From an uncultured beta proteobacterium (GTDB taxonomy: Bacteria > Pseudomonadota > Gammaproteobacteria > Burkholderiales > Burkholderiaceae_C), in assembly GCA_903920405.1 (NCBI GenBank), contig CAIXMC010000274.1, positions 1 to 12,190 of the forward strand: a stretch of 12,190 bases of DNA, in the 5' to 3' direction. The notes under the pieces are model-generated. The model was not told where the DNA came from and did not search any database. It saw only the letters and a program-made list of their open reading frames with translations. Made by a program: the position numbers and the translations under genes. This document shows positions 7,344 through 12,190 of this stretch, one piece after another (positions within the stretch are counted from its first letter, which is position 1; each line of letters opens with the position of its first letter).

Positions 7344-8432
7344 ATGAACAAATCAGTAGCATATTCCACATCAGACATTGACGCGTGGGTCTTCAAAATT
7401 CAGGATTGGGGGCACGCATTGGGGTTTTCACATATGGGCATCACAGGGGTGGATTTATCCACCGCAGAGCCTGGATTATCCGCGTGGCTGGCGCAAGGTT
7501 TTCATGGGAATATGGCTTATATGGTGAAACATGGTATGAAGCGCGCCCGTCCTGCACAACTGGTGGCAGGCACAGTGAGCGTGATTACCGCACGCATGGA
7601 CTATTTGCCGGCGAATACGCCCACACAGTGGCAGACGGTTGAATTGGAACGGTTGCAACATCCCCTGGGAGCTTATGTCTCGGTTTATGCACGTGGGCGT
7701 GATTACCACAAGGTGATGCGCAGTCGCTTGCAAAAACTCTGTCACACCATTTCACAAGAGTTGGGTCCTTGGGGCTATCGCGTATTTACCGATTCTGCCC
7801 CCGTTTTAGAAGCAGAACTGGCCGAGCGAAGTGGCTTGGGATGGCGTGGCAAGCATACTTTGGTCGTCAGTCGTACAGCGGGGTCGATGTTTTTTCTTGG
7901 CGAAATTTTTGTGGATGTGGTACTGCCGCACAGTTTACCAGTCACCAGTCATTGCGGCCATTGCAGCGCTTGCATGAACGTCTGCCCCACGCAGGCCATT
8001 GTGGCACCCTACCGACTTGATGCACGGCGCTGCATTTCCTATTTGACCATTGAACACACAGGTGTCATTCCACTGGAACTGCGCCCTCTCATAGGCAATC
8101 GGATTTATGGGTGTGATGACTGCCAGTTGATTTGCCCCTGGAACAAGTTTGCACAAGTCAGTGCACTGCCAGACTTTAAGGAGCGCAACCCGTTGGCAAG
8201 CGATCAGCTTGTCACCCTTTTTGGCTGGAGTGAAGAAAAATTTTTGCATCAAACAGAAGGCAGTCCGATTCGCCGCATAGGCCACGAACGCTGGCTACGC
8301 AATATTGCCGTGGCACTGGGCAATGCCCTTCGTGCGAAGGAGCAACACCCTGCGGTGGTCGCCGCGCTATTGCAGCACGCCAAACATCCCAGTGCGTTGG
8401 TGCGTGCCCATGTGAGCTGGGCGCTAGGCTAA
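7344..8432 (+). CDS. queG: Epoxyqueuosine reductase QueG
   Basis: Cobalamin- and Fe-S-dependent enzyme for the last step of queuosine synthesis, reducing epoxyqueuosine to queuosine at position 34 of His, Asn, Asp and Tyr tRNAs. The protein has 362 residues, close to the usual length. The catalytic Asp lies in FTDSAPVLEAELA (D150). Cysteines for the two 4Fe-4S clusters are in HCGHCSACMNVCP (C204, C207, C210, C214), C230, and CDDCQLICP (C257, C260, C264). A HEAT-like tail at about 310-362 (EGSPIRRIGHERWLRNIAV) is typical of the family and contacts tRNA. The ATG at 7344 is the first one and gives the normal N-terminus. It is the only plus-strand gene and converges on dnaJ. Confidence 0.97.
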   Translation: MNKSVAYSTSDIDAWVFKIQDWGHALGFSHMGITGVDLSTAEPGLSAWLAQGFHGNMAYMVKHGMKRARPAQLVAGTVSVITARMDYLPANTPTQWQTVELERLQHPLGAYVSVYARGRDYHKVMRSRLQKLCHTISQELGPWGYRVFTDSAPVLEAELAERSGLGWRGKHTLVVSRTAGSMFFLGEIFVDVVLPHSLPVTSHCGHCSACMNVCPTQAIVAPYRLDARRCISYLTIEHTGVIPLELRPLIGNRIYGCDDCQLICPWNKFAQVSALPDFKERNPLASDQLVTLFGWSEEKFLHQTEGSPIRRIGHERWLRNIAVALGNALRAKEQHPAVVAALLQHAKHPSALVRAHVSWALG

Positions 8433-8452
8433 AAAAATAGAGAACGATTTAT

Positions 8453-8500
8453 GCCTCCAAGGCTTATGCAGTAAGCGTTGATAGCTATCAAAACAATAGC
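8453..8500 (-). repeat. 48-bp interspersed element, copy D, between queG and dnaJ
   Basis: Minus strand from 8500: begins GCTATTGTTTTGATAGCTAT and ends CCTTGGAGGC. Hand-counted identity is 29 of 48 to copy B and 28 of 48 to copy A, without gaps. It contains the perfect 14-bp palindrome TTGATAGCTATCAA (8478-8491), enclosed by AAGGCT (8459-8464) and AGCCTT (8498-8503). It also has a small 3' hairpin GCCT-TGG-AGGC. It sits between two convergent genes, so its folding may serve as a bidirectional transcription stop, but there is no adjoining T-run. Confidence 0.8.
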
Positions 8501-8537
8501 CTTGTGCCATGCGCTGTTCATGCAACTTTGCTGATCT

Positions 8538-9671
8538 TTAACTGAAAAAACTTTTCAGTCGATCCGTCCAACTGTCGCCACTGGGTGAATGTTTGCCGCC
8601 ACCACGTTTCAATGACTCATCGAGTTCACGCAAAAGTTTGCGCTGGTGCTCGGTCAATTTAATGGGGGTCTCAATCAAGATATGGCAATACAGGTCGCCA
8701 GGGTAACTTGAGCGAACGCCCTTGATGCCCTTGCCACGCAGTCTGAATTGTTTGCCGGTTTGGGTGCCTTCAGGGATGTCAATCGCGGCCTTGCCGGCCA
8801 GTGTAGGCACGTCAATTTCACCACCCAGTGTGGCCGTGATGATGCTAACGGGCACTGAACAATGCAAATCGTCACCATCCCGCTCAAAAATGTCATGTTT
8901 TTTCAAGCGAATTTCAATGTACAAATCACCTGGTGGGCCACCATTGGTGCCGGGTTCGCCATTGCCGGCGCTGCGAATGCGCATACCACCGTCGATGCCG
9001 GATGGAATTTTGACTTCGAGCGTTTTTTGTTTTTTAATTTTGCCTTGACCATGACAACTGACGCAGGGTTCTGGGACAAGTCTGCCAGAACCACGGCAGT
9101 TAGGGCAGGTTTGCTGAACGCTGAAAAAACCCTGACGCATCTGCACCGTGCCTGCGCCCCCACAAGTGCCGCACGATTTGACTTGAGTACCGGGCTTGGC
9201 ACCCGCGCCGTGGCAGATGTCACACGCCTCCCAACTGGGAATACGGATTTGCGCATCTTTGCCTTTGGCTGCTTCTTCCAGGGTAACTTCCATGGCGTAG
9301 CTTAAATCGCTACCACGATACACCTGTCTGCCACCTGCACGCCCGCGTGACTGACCGAACATGTCCCCAAAAATGTCGCCAAAAGCCTCGGCAAAACCAC
9401 CATAAGCTTCAGCGCCGCCCGGACCACCACGCATGTTGGGATCAACACCGGCAAAGCCATGCTGATCGTAAGCAGCACGCTTTTGTGCGTCTGACAGCAT
9501 TTCGTAGGCTTCTTTGGCTTCCTTGAATTTTTCTTCAGCAACCTTGCCCGCATCACCCTGATTGCGGTCAGGGTGATGTTTCATCGCCAGTTTGCGATAG
9601 GATTTCTTGATTTCTTCATCCGAGGCATTTTTAGGAACACCCAAAACCTCGTAATAATCTCTTTTTGCCAT
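8538..9671 (-). CDS. dnaJ: Chaperone protein DnaJ (Hsp40)
   Basis: Co-chaperone that delivers unfolded clients to DnaK and stimulates its ATPase. The protein has 377 residues, a full-length type I DnaJ. The J-domain (1-70) has the essential HPD at 33-35. The Gly/Phe-rich segment is at about 72-118. The zinc-finger region carries four CxxCxGxG repeats (C150/C153, C167/C170, C189/C192, C203/C206). The C-terminal substrate-binding domains follow, and the protein ends DRLKSFFS, as is usual in Burkholderiales. The ATG at 9671 starts [12 protein letters not shown], the expected N-terminus; its Shine-Dalgarno is weak. It follows dnaK by 152 bp containing two hairpins and converges on queG. Confidence 0.99.
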   Translation of the reverse strand: MAKRDYYEVLGVPKNASDEEIKKSYRKLAMKHHPDRNQGDAGKVAEEKFKEAKEAYEMLSDAQKRAAYDQHGFAGVDPNMRGGPGGAEAYGGFAEAFGDIFGDMFGQSRGRAGGRQVYRGSDLSYAMEVTLEEAAKGKDAQIRIPSWEACDICHGAGAKPGTQVKSCGTCGGAGTVQMRQGFFSVQQTCPNCRGSGRLVPEPCVSCHGQGKIKKQKTLEVKIPSGIDGGMRIRSAGNGEPGTNGGPPGDLYIEIRLKKHDIFERDGDDLHCSVPVSIITATLGGEIDVPTLAGKAAIDIPEGTQTGKQFRLRGKGIKGVRSSYPGDLYCHILIETPIKLTEHQRKLLRELDESLKRGGGKHSPSGDSWTDRLKSFFS

Positions 9672-9700
9672 GGTCTATGTGTGCCTGGTTTCAATACAAA

Positions 9701-9729
9701 CGCCGCGTTAAAGAAACTTCAACGCGGCG
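9701..9729 (-). promoter_or_regulatory. Inverted repeat in the dnaJ leader
   Basis: CGCCGCGTT (9701-9709) and AACGCGGCG (9721-9729) form a perfect 9-bp G+C-rich stem, with a possible AAG/CTT extension inside the loop. In the dnaJ direction it is followed by TTTGTATTG, only a weak T-run, about 30 bases before the dnaJ start. It could be a partial terminator, an attenuator or an RNA-stability element. Confidence 0.6.
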
Positions 9730-9786
9730 GATGCTGTGGGTAAGTCAAAACAGATTCGCCATCTTCACTGCATGTGAAATAACTTT

Positions 9787-9819
9787 CATGGCCTTGGGAA
9801 AATCCCATCAGAGGCCATG
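9787..9819 (-). terminator. Hairpin directly after dnaK (weak terminator or 3'-end stabiliser)
   Basis: Starting four bases after the dnaK stop, the outer arms CATGGCCT/AGGCCATG (8 bp; plus 9787-9794 and 9812-9819) enclose an inner TGGGA/TCCCA stem with a 3-base loop. The following bases, AAAGTTATTTC, are a poor U-tract, so full termination is doubtful. It could instead lower dnaJ expression relative to dnaK by partial termination or transcript processing. Confidence 0.55.
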
Positions 9820-9823
9820 AGGT

Positions 9824-11803
9824 TCAGTGTTTTTTGACTTCTTTGACTTCTGCATCCACAACGTTGTCGTCACCCTGGGCTTGACCTGCTTGTGTGCTGC
9901 TGTGTGCAGAGGATTGTGCAGAGTGATGTGCAGAGGGTTGGGCATCAGAGGCAGCCGAACCTTCAGTTGCCTGCTTGGCCTGCATGTCAGCGTACATTTT
10001 TTCACCCAGCTTTTGGCTGACGGTCATCAATGCTGCGCTCTTTTCTTCAATCGCGTCCTTGTCATCGCCCTTCAAAACAGCTTCGAGTGCCTTCATTGCA
10101 TGCTCGATTTTTTCTTTTTCAGACGCATCAATTTTGTCACCGTACTCTGTCAAACTCTTTTTAATACTGTGCAGGCTGGCATCTGCCTGGTTTCTAGTTT
10201 GAACCAGATCAAGTTTGCGTTTATCTTCGGCAGAGTTCAATTCGGCATCCTTGACCATTTGCTGAATTTCTGACTCAGACAACCCAGAGTTGGCCTTGAT
10301 GGTGATTTTGTTTTCCTTGCCTGTGCCTTTGTCCTTAGCGCCCACATGCAGTATGCCGTTGGCATCAATGTCAAAAGACACTTCAATTTGTGGCACACCG
10401 CGTGCTGATGGCGGAATACCTTCAAGGTTGAATTCACCCAGCATTTTGTTGCCAGCAGCAATATCACGTTCCCCTTGAAACACCTTGATGGTCACCGCAG
10501 GCTGGTTGTCATCTGCGGTCGAGAAAGTTTGGGCAAATTTGGTTGGAATGGTGGTATTTTTGGCAATCATTTTGGTCATGACACCACCCAAAGTTTCAAT
10601 GCCCAAGCTCAAGGGTGTCACGTCCAGCAAAAGCACATCGCTGCGATCACCTGACAACACTTGCCCTTGAATGGCAGCACCGACTGCCACGGCTTCGTCA
10701 GGATTCACATCTTTGCGGGGTTCGCGGCCAAAAAGCTCTTTGACTTTTTCTTGCACCTTTGGCATACGCGTCATGCCGCCCACCAGAATCACGTCGTGAA
10801 TTTCACCCACACTGATACCGGCATCCTTGATGGCGATACGGCAAGGGGCAATCGTGCGATCGACGAGTTCTTCGACCAAAGCTTCAAGTTTGGAGCGTGT
10901 CAGCTTGATGTTGAGATGCTTGGGGCCACTGGCATCTGCCGTTACATAAGGCAGATTGATGTCAGTTTGGGAACTGCTTGACAACTCAATTTTGGCTTTT
11001 TCAGCGGCTTCCTTCAATCGCTGCAAAGCCAGAACGTCTTTACTGAGATCAACGCCTTGGTCTTTTTTGAATTCAGCGATGATGAAATCAATGATGCGCT
11101 GGTCAAAATCTTCACCACCCAGGAAAGTATCGCCATTGGTAGAGAGAACTTCAAACTGCTTTTCGCCATCCACATCTGCAATTTCAATGATGGAGATGTC
11201 AAAGGTACCGCCACCGAGGTCATACACTGCAATTTTGCGATCACCTTTTTCGTTTTTGTCCATGCCAAACGCCAGTGCAGCAGCGGTTGGTTCATTGATG
11301 ATGCGCTTGACATTAAGCCCTGCAATGCGACCGGCATCTTTGGTGGCTTGGCGCTGGGCATCGTTGAAGTAAGCGGGTACGGTAATCACCGCGTCAGTCA
11401 CTGTTTCGCCCAAATAGTCTTCGGCAGTCTTCTTCATCTTGCGAAGCACATCGGCACTGATTTGTTGCGGTGCCATGCGGTTGCCGCGCACTTCAACCCA
11501 AGCATCACCGTTGTCGGCAGCCGCAATTTTGAAAGGCATCAGATCAATGTCTTTTTGCACCTCTTTTTCAGTAAATTTGCGACCAATCAGACGCTTGACA
11601 GCGTAGAGCGTGTTTTTGGGATTGGTCACAGCCTGGCGCTTGGCGGACGCACCTACCAAAACTTCGCCGTCTTCCTGGTACGCAATGACAGAAGGAGTGG
11701 TGCGAGCACCTTCAGCGTTTTCAATCACTTTGGGACTATTGCCCTCCATGATGGCAACGCAACTGTTGGTGGTGCCCAAATCGATACCGATAATTTTTCC
11801 CAT
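9824..11803 (-). CDS. dnaK: Chaperone protein DnaK (Hsp70)
   Basis: ATP-dependent chaperone that binds exposed hydrophobic segments, cycling with DnaJ and the exchange factor GrpE. The nucleotide-binding domain (1 to about 385) shows [12 protein letters not shown] (6-17), [17 protein letters not shown] and DLGGGTFD (195-202), and VGGMTRMP (341-348). The linker [13 protein letters not shown] is at 389-401, followed by the substrate-binding beta domain and helical lid. The 659-residue length is slightly long because of a low-complexity tail (615-645) rich in Ser, Ala, His and Gln. The conserved end, [15 protein letters not shown], matches Burkholderiales DnaK. ATG at 11803 with AAGGA nine bases upstream. 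Lies between grpE (111 bp upstream) and dnaJ. Heat-shock control is expected from the family; a possible internal promoter is listed separately. Confidence 0.99.
   Translation of the reverse strand: MGKIIGIDLGTTNSCVAIMEGNSPKVIENAEGARTTPSVIAYQEDGEVLVGASAKRQAVTNPKNTLYAVKRLIGRKFTEKEVQKDIDLMPFKIAAADNGDAWVEVRGNRMAPQQISADVLRKMKKTAEDYLGETVTDAVITVPAYFNDAQRQATKDAGRIAGLNVKRIINEPTAAALAFGMDKNEKGDRKIAVYDLGGGTFDISIIEIADVDGEKQFEVLSTNGDTFLGGEDFDQRIIDFIIAEFKKDQGVDLSKDVLALQRLKEAAEKAKIELSSSSQTDINLPYVTADASGPKHLNIKLTRSKLEALVEELVDRTIAPCRIAIKDAGISVGEIHDVILVGGMTRMPKVQEKVKELFGREPRKDVNPDEAVAVGAAIQGQVLSGDRSDVLLLDVTPLSLGIETLGGVMTKMIAKNTTIPTKFAQTFSTADDNQPAVTIKVFQGERDIAAGNKMLGEFNLEGIPPSARGVPQIEVSFDIDANGILHVGAKDKGTGKENKITIKANSGLSESEIQQMVKDAELNSAEDKRKLDLVQTRNQADASLHSIKKSLTEYGDKIDASEKEKIEHAMKALEAVLKGDDKDAIEEKSAALMTVSQKLGEKMYADMQAKQATEGSAASDAQPSAHHSAQSSAHSSTQAGQAQGDDNVVDAEVKEVKKH
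9903..9935. repeat. 12-bp minisatellite coding for the DnaK tail
   Basis: TGTGCAGAG recurs three times at a 12-bp period (9903, 9915, 9927) on the plus strand, preceded by a TGCTGTGTG stretch. On the coding strand it yields repeats of Ser-Ala-(His/Gln)-(His/Ser) at residues 623-634 of DnaK. The period is a multiple of three, so gain or loss of units would keep the frame. Confidence 0.75.
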
Positions 11804-11811
11804 GATTTTTT

Positions 11812-11816
11812 TCCTT
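11812..11816 (-). promoter_or_regulatory. Ribosome-binding site of dnaK
   Basis: AAGGA on the minus strand, about eight bases before the ATG at 11803. It fits the start choice and is one of the few clear Shine-Dalgarno sequences in the window. Confidence 0.7.
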
Positions 11817-11831
11817 AGGTGTTAGGTGGTG

Positions 11832-11846
11832 GGGGCAATCTGCCCC
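11832..11846 (-). other. Small hairpin in the dnaK leader
   Basis: GGGGCA-ATC-TGCCCC is a perfect 6-bp stem with a 3-base loop, about 30 bases upstream of the dnaK start in the grpE-dnaK gap. There is no T-run after it in the dnaK direction, so termination is unlikely. It may stabilise or modulate the dnaK leader. Confidence 0.5.
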
Positions 11847-11874
11847 GCAGAGTATTGAAATTCAGATGTCAGTG

Positions 11875-11902
11875 ATGTGTGGATGAAACTGGTGAATTCA
11901 AG
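11875..11902 (-). promoter_or_regulatory. Possible sigma-32-type promoter between grpE and dnaK
   Basis: On the minus strand CTTGAA (11902-11897) is a perfect heat-shock -35 core. After 14 bases comes CCACACAT (11882-11875), which matches CCCCATNT at 5 of 7 specified positions. Spacing fits the sigma-32 range. It would allow dnaK to be induced apart from grpE. The -10 match is imperfect, so this is a candidate only. Confidence 0.3.
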
Positions 11903-11914
11903 CACTGGCAACAA

Positions 11915-12190
11915 TTATTTTGAAGCACTGACGGTCACCAGTGCTGGCCTGAGGACGCGATCTGCAATCAAAAAACCTTTTTGCAGCACAGTGACCACTG
12001 TATTGGCTTCCTGATCAGAGGGTACGACGGTAATGGCTTGATGCAAATGAGGGTCAAATTTTGTGTTGACTGGGGGGTCAATCGCGATGACCTTGTTGCG
12101 CTCCAGGGCAGACAGCAATTGGCGCAAAGTAGCCTGAGCACCTTCTCGAATATGGTCAATGGAGGCATCCTTGATGTTCAAGCCGGCCTC
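11915..12190 (-). CDS. grpE: Nucleotide exchange factor GrpE (C-terminal part, start beyond the right edge)
   Basis: Releases ADP from DnaK to reset the chaperone cycle. The frame is open to the edge of the window, giving 91 residues (the visible part starts [10 protein letters not shown]). They comprise the end of the long helix and the beta-sheet head: [36 protein letters not shown] and the closing [15 protein letters not shown], all highly typical of GrpE. The stop is at 11915-11917, 111 bp before dnaK. The N-terminal half and the true start lie outside the window, so the truncation is due to the window and not a broken gene. Confidence 0.97.
   Translation of the reverse strand, partial: EAGLNIKDASIDHIREGAQATLRQLLSALERNKVIAIDPPVNTKFDPHLHQAITVVPSDQEANTVVTVLQKGFLIADRVLRPALVTVSASK

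Noticed and set aside
9672..9700. A sigma-70 promoter directly before dnaJ
   Set aside because: TTGAAG and TTGTAT at 17 bp spacing overlap the G+C-rich hairpin and the -10 matches only half of the consensus.
11057..11818. Long open frame of about 250 codons antisense to dnaK
   Set aside because: Antisense frames over dnaK are a well-known by-product of its codon usage. The translation shows no family motif and the sense gene is certain.
11924..11945. AGCACTG/CAGTGCT inverted repeat at the end of grpE
   Set aside because: Seven-bp arms with an 8-base loop lying inside conserved GrpE coding sequence, with no T-run; a coding coincidence is the simplest reading.

Overview
The window is ordinary bacterial chromosome, about half G+C, and gene-dense. 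Protein features point to a betaproteobacterium of the order Burkholderiales, most likely Comamonadaceae: the gene order grpE-dnaK-dnaJ, a DnaK tail ending in [15 protein letters not shown], and tsaE-amiC divergent from queG. The family-level placement is an inference from remembered gene order and protein style, not from a search. No rRNA, tRNA, CRISPR array, IS element or prophage gene was seen.

Layout from left to right. Positions 1-179 hold a 7-bp tandem repeat array that runs off the left edge. Next, on the minus strand, lie alaS (alanyl-tRNA synthetase) and, upstream of it, ridA (RidA/YjgF-family deaminase). A second minus-strand group, transcribed in the order tsaE, amiC, fapA, spans 7327 down to 3446: a t6A tRNA-modification ATPase, a Tat-exported cell-wall amidase and a FapA/DUF342 protein of unknown role. 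queG (epoxyqueuosine reductase) is the only plus-strand gene; it diverges from tsaE across 16 bp and converges on dnaJ. The right third is the heat-shock chaperone group grpE (C-terminal part only)-dnaK-dnaJ, all on the minus strand.

The genes form three functional themes: translation and tRNA quality (alaS, tsaE, queG), cell-wall separation (amiC) and protein folding (grpE, dnaK, dnaJ). None is a recognised novel system.

The most interesting signal lies under the genes. I find four diverged copies of a 48-bp element that align without gaps, all in the same orientation: 1395-1442 (inside alaS), 3369-3416 (upstream of ridA), 6216-6263 (inside the interdomain linker of amiC) and 8453-8500 (between queG and dnaJ). 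Hand-counted pairwise identity is 24-29 of 48. All four are free of stop codons in one and the same reading phase, and the two genic copies are translated in exactly that phase as 16-residue insert-like segments. This resembles the in-frame palindromic elements known from Rickettsia. Other unusual points are simple-sequence repeats on both sides of alaS (25 heptamers after it, five pentamers directly abutting its start codon where a ribosome-binding site should be), G-quadruplex potential in the heptamer array, and a 12-bp minisatellite that builds the DnaK tail.
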